Below the pieces are notes generated by a model, which was given only the letters and a program-made list of their open reading frames with translations, had not been told where the DNA came from and searched no databases. Of a stretch of DNA of 64,000 nt, positions 37,828 to 51,114 are shown piece after piece. The stretch is from Rotaria sp. Silwood1. Taxonomy: Eukaryota > Rotifera > Eurotatoria > Philodinida > Philodinidae. The DNA lies in NCBI GenBank assembly GCA_905250075.1, contig CAJNOP010000088.1, positions 496,001-560,000 of the forward strand. The letters are read 5' to 3'. How positions within the stretch are numbered: position 1 is the stretch's first letter; every line of letters begins with the position of its first letter. Position numbers and translations under genes: made by a program.

Positions 37828-40170
37828 TTATTCTTTATGATATAATATATTTAACGCCCATAAAATCATAACAGCTAATATCACTTTCAAAATTGCATTC
37901 ACATCTAAATTATGTGTATTGTTCTGCTCTGCAGGTTGTGGTGTTGTTAAACGGTCAACTAATCTTAATAAGAAATCATTTTGATCTAATGTTCGGCTTA
38001 AAAGTTGCTCTAAAATTTGATTATCATTATGTTGTTTGTCATCTTCATCATCTGATCTATCACTATCTGATAATACTTGTGATGTTTCAGTAAATAATTC
38101 TTGACGAAGTTTAACAATAAGATCTGATAGTTCGTTTCGTTTTAATCGATTTAATTGATGTCGTTTTTTCTTTATTGACTGCTTATATTCGCGAATAATA
38201 GCATCAAAACGGCGAGAGCTTACATCATGTGTAGGTGCTGATGTTGTTGTATATGATGTAGACATCGTTGCTAATTTCATCGGATTTACCATTGAGCAAG
38301 GTGCAGGAGTACGACCTAAATTAATTATTAAATCATGTTGTAAGAAATAAAATCTTACGAGGTTGTAGTGATAATTTTTTTTCAACAAATGTTATTTGAC
38401 GAATTAATTCTTCCAATGATTCATCAAAATCTTCGGGTGATGAAAAATCAATATGAACGTTCGAACCTTTTATAATACCTAACCAACTTTCAGCACGGAA
38501 AGATTTTTCCATTAAGCATGGAATAAATTTAACACGATTTTCAGCTGCATATTCAGCTTCTAAAGAAATTTATGTACAAAAATTAGAAAGAAGAATATTG
38601 AAAAAAATTATTATCCGCTCACCTAATCGACAATAATCACTTTCATAATATTTTTGATTAATACAAAGAAGTACAATATAAGAATTTTCTACAGCTCGAG
38701 CCATACTAACAAGTATATCATCACCCATATCCGTTAAATCCATCCAAACTTTATAATTTCTTTCCTAAAATACCAAAGAATAAAAATTTTAATCATACAT
38801 TTAAAAAATGGTGAAAAAAACGTTTAATAACCAAGTATTCTTGTGTTTTTTGTTCTATAATGTCAACCGAATAGTTGAAATCAAGATAGTGATTTTAATA
38901 GGTAAAGGAATTTTCTTTTACTTAAATTGCATAGATAAAACCATGATGGCAAGCTTTCTAAACAATTCGCACACAGTCGTTTTCAGGTTCCACAATACTT
39001 TTTCAGACATGGTTTTTTTAAAAATTTTATTTAAATGAAAAACAAAATGACGAGTCGCTGCATTTTTTTTTGACCTTGTCTGAAAGACTTAAAACTATTA
39101 CAAAAATTAAAAGAGTTTTTTACGGTTTTTGTAATAGTTTTAACTCTTTCAGACAAGGTAAAATCGTAGGGAATGCCGTGATCTTTCACTTTATTCTCTG
39201 TACAATGGTGTTACTGACAGATAGTTTCGACGAAATCCTCTGAAAATGAAAACCATCTTGTGTGATTTTTAAGAAATTTACCATCATAGTTCATCTATGA
39301 AATGTTCGGGAAAGAAAAGTTCATGGAATAGCAAAATTAATATATGGATTTGACCTAATGACTTATAATTATACGAAAAAAAATAAAAAATACGTTGTCA
39401 TTAAACTTTTTTCACCATCTTATATTCATGTATTATTACCACAAGGCGATCATAAATTTTCTGACATGTTTCACGTGATGAACGATTATAACTTATCATA
39501 ATATGTCGTTTTGGTTGTTGGTAACCAGCCGTAGTTATATAAGTTGTTGGTTTAGGAGTGGTTGAGGAAGATTGAAATTGAACTTAATATATAAAGCTTA
39601 TAAAATATTTTTCTGTTTTGTTTTTCTTACCTGTTTTTTGTTCTGAACATGGTCTGCCATAATTACTAGCTATTTCATCTTCTCTTTCAAGTGAATCGTC
39701 AATAAAATCTTCATCTGTTTCAGCTGTTGATACATTAACAACACTTTCATAGAGTAAAGAGAATTGTTTCGCAGCTACATTAAGACTATCAGTTATATCA
39801 TTAGGTACTTCTGCAACTGAAACAGCTGTGTTAGTATTAATTCCATTTATTTGTCGAGTATCATCGCAAATATCTAGTGATAATAAAGCTTGATTAATAC
39901 TTTGTTCATCAATAGATGCTTCTATAAGAATATTACAGATAAAAATAAAATTGATGAAAATGTCTTACTCTCATTATTTGTATCAGCAGATACATCTAAA
40001 TTCAGTGCAACATTTACCATTTCCTATGAAATAAAAAAAAACAATTTATTTAATAATGGAAGAAAATTTGCTGCTTTTTTTCTCACTCGAAATTCATCTA
40101 AATTTGATGATTCATTGTTTTCCGACGTTTCTATTTCGTAATCATTAGAATTAGATGTTTCTTCAGCCAT
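37828..40170 (-). CDS. Tail-anchored TIR-domain protein
   Basis: Seven exons on the minus strand: 40170-40087, 40023-39969, 39921-39631, 39582-39440, 38764-38623, 38559-38359 and 38315-37828, giving 467 residues. The first ~165 residues are acidic and disordered. The TIR domain spans about 168-310: RHIMISYNRSSRETCQKIYD, NYKVWMDLTDMGDDILVSMA, ENSYIVLLCINQKYYESDYC and then RLEAEYA, with WLGIIKG near its end. Glu239 follows Cys236 by three residues, the position of the catalytic glutamate in NADase-type TIRs. After it comes a charged coiled stretch (REYKQSIKKKRHQLNRLKRN) and an acidic patch. The last ~22 residues contain one membrane span (LKVILAVMILWALNILYHKE). This points to a cytosolic TIR domain anchored by its tail, in innate immunity or NAD signalling. 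The 675 bp intron inside the TIR domain contains a MITE. Confidence 0.88.
38808..39418 (-). mobile_element. 611 bp foldback MITE inside the TIR-gene intron
   Basis: Terminal inverted repeats: ATGGTGAAAAAAACGTTTAA at the left and, reverse-complemented, ATGGTGAAAAAAGTTTAATG at the right. The arms stay related further in: CATAGATRAA and ATGATGG tracts occur in both arms in inverted order. A near-perfect central palindrome follows. There is no coding capacity and no clear target duplication. A related partial copy lies at 7881-8060. Confidence 0.75.
39073..39159 (+). repeat. 87 bp central palindrome of the MITE
   Basis: The left arm starts ACCTTGTCTGAAAGACTTAA and the right arm ends TTTCAGACAAGGT. 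The stem continues through AAAACTATTACAAAAA with TTTTTGTAATAGTTTT around a loop of about 20 bases. The RNA of this intron would form a long hairpin. Confidence 0.85.
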
Positions 40171-42504
40171 TTAATTCGATATTATAATTATTTATGAAGT
40201 TTTTACTATTGTTGATCAATAAAGAGTGTAAAAAGAACAGACCATTCACGTTAAAATAGATTATTTTTACCTTTTAATGTTCCATTTGATAAAAGAATGA
40301 CGCGTTTATTAAACAAGATTGATGTCGCTACTCAACTTACATAATGAATTATATTCCTACATGATCATATAGAATAAAACCTACGAGTTAATACTTAATA
40401 GGCATATGAATGATACGGTTAGATAAAATGAAACATGTTAATAAGGTTCAACGTAAATGTTGAATGATGACCTATTTAACGTAACGTTGATTGGTTACTG
40501 CTAGTAACGAATCTTATATATTATTTTTGCGCCATAATAATGAACGAAACAGAGAAGTTTTCATTGATATACCTCATTGGATACCTTTACTCTACTGTCA
40601 TAACATCGTCACACTGATTGGTGTGATTTATACACGTAGAGCAGTGTGTGAGAGTGAGGTCGCTGTGACTAAAATGAATGTGTTCATACCTTATTAATAA
40701 CAAAGAACATATTATCATTTTTGTTTCAAAATTTCGATCGTTCATCAATTCTTATTCAAATCTCTAGATTTAATCTTATGATAAGATTATATTAAAAGAA
40801 AAAAATTTCGTGATGCTCAGTCAAATTGTACGCGTTCGAAGTGTGACATTGTTGACCTTTGAAAAGATTGAATTTTCTATACCGTACGGCGTGCATCTCT
40901 ATGAATGATGTCATTCATTATTCTTTGGTTCCACTCGACAAAGCCATAATATCATGATGTAAACCACAGAAAATTTAATTCTGTCAGTGTTTTCTCTCAG
41001 GAATAGTCTCCGTATTGGAGTTAAGTTCAAAAGATTAACATATATTCAACTAGTCATCGGCGATTTATTACTTTTGTCAAGATATCAAAATGATACTATA
41101 TAGTGAGCATGCGTTCACGAAGATCCATGTTACAACTAAAATTATTATACAAAAAAAAAAGTCAAATTTAGCACCTAGAAGTGTTTTTAAACGTATAATG
41201 ATAAATCATGATTTTTCTATGCTAGATGGGTCCTACAAATGATAGATTCTTATATGATCGGATGAACAATTTAACTCGAAATAAAATGATTGAAGTGTTA
41301 AGTTGGATAGTTGAAAGATTTAAACAACTTTGAATTTATTCAAGACAAAAGCTGGTGTCTGTTTAACAAGCGTTCTCTGTGACTTCGCATTTATTATTTC
41401 AAAAATTGTGTTTTCAAATATTTTTTTAGTAAAGACAAAATTCCATGTGGATTCTTAATGTAGCATATGTAAAATTTTCGTGCATTCATTCTTTATAATT
41501 TTTCAACATTTTCTCGTTTTTTTTTTTTTGATATTCCCAATTGTACGAGAGAATAAGTATTCATTTTTTGGAATTTTACAACAACAGGAAAAATTCTTTG
41601 AGAGGAACACTTGACAGCTTTATAAACAATTGAATTCTCTATCAAATGAGCTTATTGCTGCATTTTGTAACAATGTATGTGTATTCGAAAGGTTTGAGAC
41701 AATAATCGACTATTCATTACACGCTATCAATTTATTTAGCTTACATCATGATATTATTATTTTGTTGAAAGAAACTAAAGGTTAACCAATGATATCATTC
41801 ATACTTGATGATTGACATACAGAATACAGTAATTGATATTTTTAAAAGGCCAACAAAATCAAAATTAAAATACATCAAACTTGTTTGTAAATGTAAATGT
41901 GCTTCTCACTTCTATGTTATTGACCGTACTCAAACATTTACTTTGTATTTTAATGTTTTGATAATATATGAAAAAAAGATCTCATTCTTATCTGTTGTTA
42001 CTATGTTTGAAACTGAAAGAGATATTAGAAAACTGTAGACCTCAAAATAAGAAGTCTTGGAAGTTACTCTATCTTACACATGATTTACTGTACACTAAAT
42101 TAGGAAAAGAGAAAAATTGCTTCCTCTGAAGAAACATTTAGCGATACTTGAGATGATTTACTTGTTAATCAATGAAAAAAAAATTTTGTTGTCGGAATCA
42201 TTCTATTCAATTTTTGTTTATAATAAATCAAATGAATAAAACTAACTTAAATTTAAAAAATGTCCATTGCAATAAAAGAAAAAGAATGACGAAATATTTT
42301 TTTTTTTGAGTCATCAGGAGCATATCTGAAGACACACCAGGTAACACGTATGTTTATCATCTTCCTATTCGTTGTGTTTTTGATGACGAAATGCAATCAC
42401 ATGATGATTGTGTATATATTTAAATACTACAATATTGTCTATCTCGCAGCTATACTGTTTCTCCTAGTTATTTGAGCTTCGTTACACCATTGTTTACGTC
42501 GACA
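40171..42504. other. Gene-poor region upstream of the TIR gene and PINK1
   Basis: A divergent gap of 2.3 kb that should hold both promoters. It contains ATTGG (inverted CCAAT) near 40488 and a dyad TCACAC-N6-GTGTGA at 40609-40626. No coding frame was recognised. An AG at about 42467 (TTTCTCCTAG) could be a 5' acceptor for PINK1. Confidence 0.4.
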
Positions 42505-45500
42505 ATGGTGTTTAAAGGAACAGCCACTATGCTTGTTCGATTAAGTCGAGTGATTCTTTCTCGTTCACTGAAACCAATATACTCTTCCCGTGTTCATGAA
42601 ATACCACAAATTAATAAAAATCCTCAAGTTCATCCAAAACATCCATTATGTTTCGATTCATTTTCATCTACTTATCGATCATTCTTTCCGTATTACGGGT
42701 CATCGATTGGTCGTTACCAACAAAATCTTTCGAATTTACTGCCATATCGAACAACGCTCAATGAACTTAAACGACGATTTTTTTTTGCTGGTTTGTATTT
42801 TTATTCTTTCTTCGTTTTCTTTTTGTTGACTCTTTCATATATACGCATATCAGTACTTTCATTTCTTCAACACACTCAAAAGTAATGAGAAACAGAGAGA
42901 AAAAGAAGAGTTTTTCTGGTTGCTCTGTCGTGTAGCTGCATTAAAAAAACGAATTTATGCCATATAGTGAAGAGAAGTAGTTATAATAAAACCAACAAGA
43001 GAAAGAGAGAGAAACGACTAGAATTCTTCTCTTTCTTCTTCTTCTTCTTCTTCTTCTTCTTCTTCTTGTTCTTCTCCTCATAAAAGTACATAGCACAGAT
43101 CACCATTAAGCAGGCCAAGACAAGTGAATGTCGTCCCCGTTCAACATTTGTATAGTAACAAAAGAGGTGAACGAACGAACAAATGAGTTTCTTTTCTTTC
43201 TCTTTTTCTCTATCAACTGGTTTGTGATCTCGAGGGAATAGAACAAGCTGTGCTAAACGCCTGTCAGAAAAAGAAAAAAGCAGACAATGATAATAATGTG
43301 ATGAGATGAGATGACATGTAGAACAACTGCTCTTAGGTTTTTATTCTTATCATATTCGCTAGGCAAACTTGAGTCTCAGTATTTATCTTTATTCAACTGT
43401 ATTTATTTTAGACATTCGTTTTGTGTACTGATTTCTTTGAAATTAGTTGACCGCAAACATATTTGCATATATATTTTTTTTTCTTTCTTTTCTATAGTTA
43501 ATATTGAGCAGTAAATTAGAGTAGTGAAGCATAAATCATTGATACATTCCGTAAGGGAATATTTAAATAATATTAAGAATAAAAAACATCATTTGAACTA
43601 ATCAAATGTTGTCTTGTTGAAATAAGAAGTTTACTTATAAATTATAGTTTATCATTAAATTGACACTGAAAAAAGAAATTTCCTATTCAAAGTGTTTTTT
43701 CTTTTCTTCCTTCCGTTTTGACAAAAAAAGAAGAAACAAAAGTAATAATTTTTTTTCTCCTAAAATGAATATGAATATTAATCTTCAGATAATTTCTATT
43801 TTGTAATTTTTTTTTGCTTAGGTCCAACTGGTTCACGTCTTCTTTTAAGTTTTCTCGGTTATTCACTTGTACCACAATCATCATTTGATTCTATTCGTTC
43901 GGACGAAACAATCAATAAAATTGGTACTCTTCTATCAAAAAATACCAACGTGGATCAATCAAATGATGATAATGAAAAATATAATCGAGCATCGCTCGAT
44001 GATTTCGAATTAGGTCGTTTACTTGGTTATGGTTGTAATGCAGCAGTTTACGAAGCAAGACTTCGCGCATCATCAGAAAGAATATCTCAAATAACAAAAC
44101 AATCAGATTCTATAATTAATGATGAAAACAGTAGTGAAAGTGATATTGAAACACTTTCACGTCAATCATCAAATACTTCATCTTTGTATGAAGATGCATA
44201 TGATAACCTTGATGATGAAGAACGACTTCATGAATTAACATTAAAAGAAGGTATGATAAAGGTTTCCTATGATATTATAAAATAAATTAAGGTTAAGTAA
44301 AAACTATAGACTTTGATCATCAGAGTAAAATTAACGTGATTTATCAATGAGAAAAAAAAACAATGAATCTTAAGAAACTTCATGACCTTTAAAGTTTATA
44401 GTCTTCTTGTACCAATTATTTGAGTTATTATTTCTGATGATGTATTCAAGGTTATATTTCTATGGAATTTTGCGTCACCCATTACCTTGATCTAAGTATT
44501 CAATGCGATGAATATGAACAATTATGAATCTTATTAAAAATGATTGAAAGAAAAAGAACTGATTTGTTTCGCATATAGATGGATTATAAGAGAAATTGTT
44601 TTTTAATAACTAGTCAAATACTTTTGAATAGGCAAAATGAAAAGACAAACATTATCAAATAATAATGAGAACATAAAAGATCATGCCAATGATATCTAAC
44701 CATATATATATCATAAACATATATATTGTTATCTTATGTATGAACGTTTGTGCTCACTATATTAAGCAGTTGCTAGATGCTTTATGTTATTGACAGATTC
44801 AATCAATCAAAATAATTCTAAGTAATTCTTTTGTAACCAAGATAATACCTTGACATAGAAATTATTCGGAAAAAAAAACTGAGGACTAAAATTACTTATA
44901 TCAAAATTATATTAATTAGAGAAAGAAGATAAAATATTATCTTCGCTTGAATAGTTTCATCTGCTTATTAAAAAGAAATTTATTGCTTTTTTATTATAGT
45001 TCGATATCGAGCGTCGATAAATATGAATACGTCATCTAGTATTGAATCTAATGTATTACCAAGTAAATATTTATTTTAAATTAACTATTTATAAACTCAT
45101 AATTTGGTCTATTTGTAGCTGGTGAATTTAATTTAGCAATAAAAATGTTATTTAATTATGGTATTCAATCTAATGCTGAAGCTCTTGAAAAGGCCATGGA
45201 TAAAGAATTATTACCATTACGCAAATGTTCTTATCATCCAAATATAGTTCATATGTATTCATGTTTTGTTGATTCATTTCCATTATTAAATGAAGCATAT
45301 GTATATTATCCAATGGCAATACCAACAAGTTTATCACCAGATGGTTATGGAAGAAATAAAACATTATTTATTGTTATGCGTCGTTATGATTTAACCTTAA
45401 GTGAATATATTCGTTTAAGTAAACCAACATATGAGGAACGTTTAATACTTTTTTCACAATTACTTGAAGCTTTATTATATTTAAAACGTCATTCAATTGT

Positions 45501-48415
45501 TCATAGAGATTTAAAAAGTGATAATTTACTTATATGTAGTTCAACTGGTGAGCTTGTTTTAGCTGATTTTGGTTGTGCTTTATATCAACCACCCAATTTA
45601 AAAGTACCTTATACAACTGATGAAATTGGTAAAGGTGGAAATCTTGCATTAATGGCACCTGAAGTGAGTTTTATATATCAAATATAATAATCAATTGAAA
45701 AATTGATTGTTCTTATATGTAAATATAAATAATTGACGTCTCTTTCAAGACACAAAAAGATAAAACTTTGAGAATGTATCGTAGTATCTAGGAAACTACG
45801 ATATTTTAATATAGTGAAAATAAGAAAATTATCGATTTTAATCAAAACAGAATTGTCTAGTCTTAGAGGATCACCATGCTTGCCTGACTACATTGCTTTG
45901 TAAATATACCACAAGTAACTATGATCCAATCTTGGTATCACCAACCATGGACAAGTCATCAACAGTTGATTGTCTCGGATTATCCACCTCATAATTTGCT
46001 GACTATAGAGAGATATATACAGGCTACTTATCATTTGTGAATATGAATAAAGTTTGTTTTAAATTTTCGATTACTTATACAGTTGAGAAATTTATTAGCT
46101 TTCTATTAATGAAGGCGCAAAGTTTAATCCAAAGTTATTTTGGTTTAGGAAAAGTTCACATATTTTATAGAAGAAGTGAGTTATTTGTCTATAAAGATTT
46201 TGATCGTAAAGTATTTGCTACACTGTATAGAAGATGTGAACCTTTAGTCAGAAAAAAACTGTGATCTGGATAGTATGAAAGTAATATCTAGAAGAGTATA
46301 CATGCTATAAAAGAAAAGCTATTTTTAAATAGTAATTATCAACTTTTATATGAAATAAAATTATATGCATATAATAACTGGTCTTGGAAGTAATCTAAGT
46401 CCTAAAATAAAGTATTATTATCGATTGAAACAAAATTATGTTTTTTTGAAAGAGAACTAAATACTTTGGATAGATATTGACTAGTTCAACATTTATTTTT
46501 GTCATTGATGAATCAGTACTCATAATACACGAGCAAAGCTCATCGTTTTGCCTTTAACTAAGAACGAGTTTGATCAAAGTGAAAGTAAGGTTTCAAAGAG
46601 ATTCGATCATCATTTATAGTGGTAATTCAATAGTTATTACTGATGTGAGATAGAGCATTGCATATATACAACTCGTCATACGCGTAAGTAATTACGAGTA
46701 CTCAATCTGTCGATTACATTGCTATGACATATGGCTGATAGTTTAACAGAACGACGAATCAACTATGTGTTCAAGGATATTGTTATTAAACACCAGCATT
46801 AACAGACACATATTTTAAAATTTAGTAAGAAATGTAAAGTTTAAAATTATGTTTGAGTCTCCATAAATCCTTACTTTTCACATCCGTATTTGTACGGGTA
46901 CTCGATTCGTCAGTTGTAGTACTGTAGTATGAGATAAGGATATGAATGAGTGTGCACATGAAGAGAAGATGTTTATTTACACTCGAATTAAAAAGTCGTC
47001 TTTATTTGAAGATCATGTTTCATATTTTTGGTTTTTGTATATAAATGTTCTTGCATTTAGATTAGCTTGTATCTATTTGATGTTTAATTTCATGTTACAA
47101 TAACAATTGAACGATCCGTTCAAAGTCGAGAAAAAAATCTTGTTGTAACAATGATGTATAGTGAATTCTAACAATGCGAGCTCGTTGAAAATGAAATTGA
47201 ATGTATAAGTTTTCTTAAAATTGTGATGAATAAATTTTCAAGAACTATAAAAAAACGAGAAGTTCAAGTTTTGGATTATTTTCTGTTTTAATAGTTGAAA
47301 TAAATAAAAGAGAACAATTGAAATTAAGTTAAACTTTTGTTTTTTGAGTTTTAGTTTTATGTTCGCCAATGAGAAGAAACACATGACATCTAAATTGTAA
47401 AATTGCATGGATTTGCATTCGATTTGAGTATCTACAAGTGCAACAGTTAGAATCGTGCTGAATCTGATAGATTCAATCTAATTGTGCTGATTTGGTACAG
47501 TGACGGAAGAGGCTTTTGAAGAATTTTTCGAACACTTTTGCAATAGCGGTAGACTTCCGATCGTGATGATCATTTCCACCATTTCCTCTTTTGATTAGTT
47601 GGTATGTTTTGGAAGCTCAAAAAAATCAGTACATGAACTCGACGTTATGCTAGTCTTCGCTTTAGAGTCACAGCTAATATTCGTTGTAGGGAACATATTG
47701 GGCTACTGAATCTGTTATTAGATAGCACTCCATGCCTAAAGACAGAGGTATTCTTCTTCCTTCTTTTAACTTTGAACGTTGCATTTGGATTTCTAATTGT
47801 TTATTAGTGTATTGAAAGAGATAAATTTTATAGCATGTATCTTACAAATGATTGATGATTTTTATATTTTGATGCTGTTAAATTAGATTGTATCATGTCA
47901 AGCTGGTCCAAAAAGTTACCTTGATTATAGAAAAGCTGATCTTTGGGCAAGTGGTGCTTTATGTTATGAATTTTTTTCTCTACCAAATCCATTTTTTCAT
48001 GGTTCATATCGACAAGAAACATATAATGATGAACAACTACCATCACTTTCACCTCTAGCATCTCCATTTATTGAAAGACTTGTTCATTCAATGTTACGAA
48101 GAAATCCTAAAGAGGTATTTACATATACATATTGGTTTTCTATTCGGTTTTATCTAAAAGATTTTATTTTTTTAGCGTCCGTCTGTATCTCGTGTTTGTA
48201 ATGTTATTCATTTATATCTGTGGTTTAAACCAACAGTCTTAAAAATGAATAAAAATGAATTTTATCATCAATATATGTGGACTGCATTGGAAACATTATT
48301 TAATAAACGTAGATTATCATGTGTTGAACTTAATTTAAAAAAACTTTTTTTTCAACGACAATGTTCTCAATCATTATATGATGCACAATCCTATCTTAAT
48401 GAACTTTCGACATAA
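42505..48415 (+). CDS. PINK1: PINK1, mitochondrial PTEN-induced kinase
   Basis: PINK1 senses damaged mitochondria and phosphorylates ubiquitin and Parkin. Six exons: 42505-42790, 43822-44250, 45000-45062, 45119-45663, 47887-48114 and 48176-48415, giving 596 residues (human about 581). The N-terminus is arginine-rich (MLVRLSRVILSRSLKPIYSS), fitting a mitochondrial presequence, followed by a short hydrophobic stretch near residues 100-112. The kinase domain has the Gly loop LGRLLGYGCNAAVYEA (160-175), an acidic insert, Lys268 in NLAIKM, Glu289 in MDKELL, VHRDLKSDN with Asp390, LADFGC with Asp409, and LMAPE (437-441). The family features HPNIVHMYSCFVDSFPLL and YSKADAWA-like YRKADLWASGALCYEFF are present. 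The C-terminal extension includes VELNLKKLFFQ. All catalytic residues are intact. The start upstream of MLVRL is MVFKGTAT. AATAAA is at about 48469. Confidence 0.95.
43033..43067 (+). repeat. (TTC)n microsatellite in PINK1 intron 1
   Basis: About eleven to twelve uninterrupted TTC units, flanked by further TTC-rich DNA. Intron 1 is 1,031 bp. Confidence 0.9.
45664..47886 (+). other. 2.2 kb intron 4 of PINK1
   Basis: This intron splits the kinase domain just after the APE motif. It contains a short hairpin (ATCGTAG with CTACGAT near 45778-45801) and AT-rich DNA. No transposase, RNA gene or terminal repeats were recognised. Intron 2 (44251-44999, 749 bp) is similarly featureless. Confidence 0.5.
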
Positions 48416-48592
48416 ATTAAAAATCATCAAATATGTTTATTTTATTTTTTTAATATTCTGTACATAAAAATAAAGACAGAAAAATAAGTCTAAGTTGGAT
48501 GGTTCCTTTTTTTCTTCAATTAGTTAAATTAAAAATATTTATTCGATAAAATAATGCTTTTATTGAAATTAGTATGGTGGTAAATATACTTT

Positions 48593-51114
48593 TTAAAGAC
48601 CTTGATAATGAAGTTCGCGTTCAATTTGAATGACTGAACAGCATGGACAACATGTTGAAACACAACAATCTTCGCATAAATCACCCTGAAAAGAAGATTA
48701 GAGTTTATTTGTCAGCTCGAACAAATTATATCCTATTTCATATTTTCTACTGATTTATTTAATGAATCACTTTGTGAATATTGAATACCGAAACATGTAA
48801 CTGTTTAATAGCGTGATGAAATCAGATTAATTAACATATAAATACTCGAAATCTAGTAACAAAAGGTAATTAATTATAGATTTACTAATTATTTTAGTTG
48901 AGTAGAAGAGTAGTATGATCAATAGAAACTCTCCAACAGATGTTGACAGCTTAACGGGAATGTAATATTTTTTCTAGCAGGAAAGATTTATATAAATTCA
49001 TTTCTTTTTTAACATGTAACAGAAAGACAAACTGAACATGTAAAATTACCTCAATACGAAATGCAGTACGAATCTTTGATCGAAGTGCATATCTTGCACC
49101 AGGAGCTAGACTGGTCCACATATTTTCACCGGCACGTTTAAATAATCTACATTCGAAACAACATAAACAACAGAAAGCAAAACAACCTAACAACAAAAGT
49201 CAAAATAAATATCTTTTAGAATTAAATCAATATTATTTACATTGGGTCATATCTGTAGAACATGAACAAAGTTTATTTGACCATGGATATTCAAAATCCC
49301 AAACGTTTCTTCCAGCTTGTGTAACAACAACATTCCTAGAACGAAAAATGAATATTTATTTCAAGTCAATATTTTTATTGATATTAACATACACATGAGC
49401 CAGTTGTTGACGACCTTTAATTTGTTGCTCAGTTAATTGAAGATTGTCTGATGGAACAATACGTGGAGATGGTTGAAACCGTATTGGTTCTATAGAACAA
49501 ATAAAAACTCTTATCTTTATATGTATAATAATTAATTAAAATTAAAGAGAAGAATGCATTTTTTTTTCTCTGAGTTTTTCTACTATGTTTATTCATCACT
49601 GGTTGATGACATTCGATCTAAAAGTAATGCTCAAGGATAGAGTTAAAAACTTACCACACTCCTTTCCGACAGGCAAGTAAGAAACGGTTCATTAAAGACC
49701 ATGACAGATGCCTTAGCAATATCAGACTTAGATCTGGAAGATTTTCACTACTATTTTTATCAGCTTTTAATCGACTGAAGCTAGTCTATTTAGCTCGCTT
49801 TGGTCCATTTTCACGGCCTTAATGTCCCAGAAATATGAATGCAAAAGTTTCCAACTAACGCGTTTCTAGTAGTCATCAAAGTCCCTGTTTTAAGTTTTGA
49901 ACTCACTTTTTTTTCATAGTGTAATAATGGTTTCGGATCATGCAGAATGTATTGATCATAGTCACGAAAGGTTACCCAGCCATTAGAAGTTAATTCGATA
50001 CAAACAAGAGATTGTTAACCTCAAAATTTCGAGCTCACACTTGTTGAGCTGCTTTTATTTCCACATCAATATCAGAAAAAATTTTGTTTTGTTGTAGAAG
50101 TTCTGTTGCCTATTACTTCATGTAACTGTGGCAATATCTAAATATTAAGTGACCCACAAATATGAAGCCTAATATAAAAATCGAACTTTGAAGTTCATTT
50201 TTTCTTTCTATCGGCAGTAATAAATTTATATAAATTGAGAAGCCTTTCAGTTGGGTTAAACAATGATTTCAAACAAGAAAATATTAAGCTTATCAGTTCT
50301 TGTAAAGCAATTATATCTTTATTCAAGAAAAACCAGGCAAACGAAGCATAGATTTGATTCAATATCAGTTATTATGAGTTAGCAAGATGACAGGTTTTAA
50401 AAGAATTCTTCCTTTGTTCTGAGTATTAGCAAATATGGAACGCGAGAGACTAAAATAGAAGTTGTTACCATTAGAAACCTCAACAGTTATATGAATTTCA
50501 CCTTGTATACCTTCGTGAGCTGTACTAATAAACTTTTTCTCAAAAGAACTAATAAGTTAATTGACGCATATAAATGCACCGATTTTTTGTCAATGGATTC
50601 TTTAATTGCACAGACCGGTTTTCTGTTGATTAAGCCGAGAATTTCAATCAATCGGTCCGATTAGGAAAAATTCGACCCGCTCCAAGCCTAAACGATACTC
50701 CCTCCATGCGTGACAGACATCTTAGCAATACTCTTCTTCTCTCTGCGTGACAGACGACCGTATATCAATAACGTCTCGTTATAATATATGTGCTATTTCC
50801 TTATTATACTTCTGAAGGTTTAAGTAAAACGATGGTGAACAAATGTGTCTCGAAATAAATAGAATAAAACAATCTCTATGTGATTAGCAACAGCATCTAT
50901 ATCGTGTTTCATATTTTAATCTCACAAAAATTTGACTAAAAGTTTTTTTCTCATGCAAAGTTATTATTAATTGACAATAATAGTTGATAAAAATGTATAT
51001 TTCAGAGCAACTCGAAAATAAATAGAACGAGATAATAGTTTTCATTAAGAAAAAAATTTGATCTATATATTTATATCTATGTAACATACCACGATGGACA
51101 TAATTTGTTGTCAT
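48593..51114 (-). CDS. PLAC8-family cysteine-rich protein
   Basis: Five exons on the minus strand: 51114-51090 (MTTNYVHR), 49489-49393, 49335-49241, 49186-49050 and 48685-48593, giving 148 residues. The core carries the PLAC8 cysteine blocks: KLCSCSTDMTQCC, AFCCLCCFECRLFKRAGENM, and GDLCEDCCVSTCCPCC followed by SVIQIERELHYQGL. Members include cornifelin and PLAC8 in animals and cell-number or cadmium-resistance proteins in plants. The hydrophobic cysteine clusters probably sit at membranes. The 25-base first exon is inferred: its GTATGT donor and phase 1 fit exon 2 (restoring a GAA codon), but this makes intron 1 about 1.6 kb and I could not test it. The PINK1 stop is 177 bp away on the opposite strand. 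AATAAA (minus) is at 48538-48543. Confidence 0.85.
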
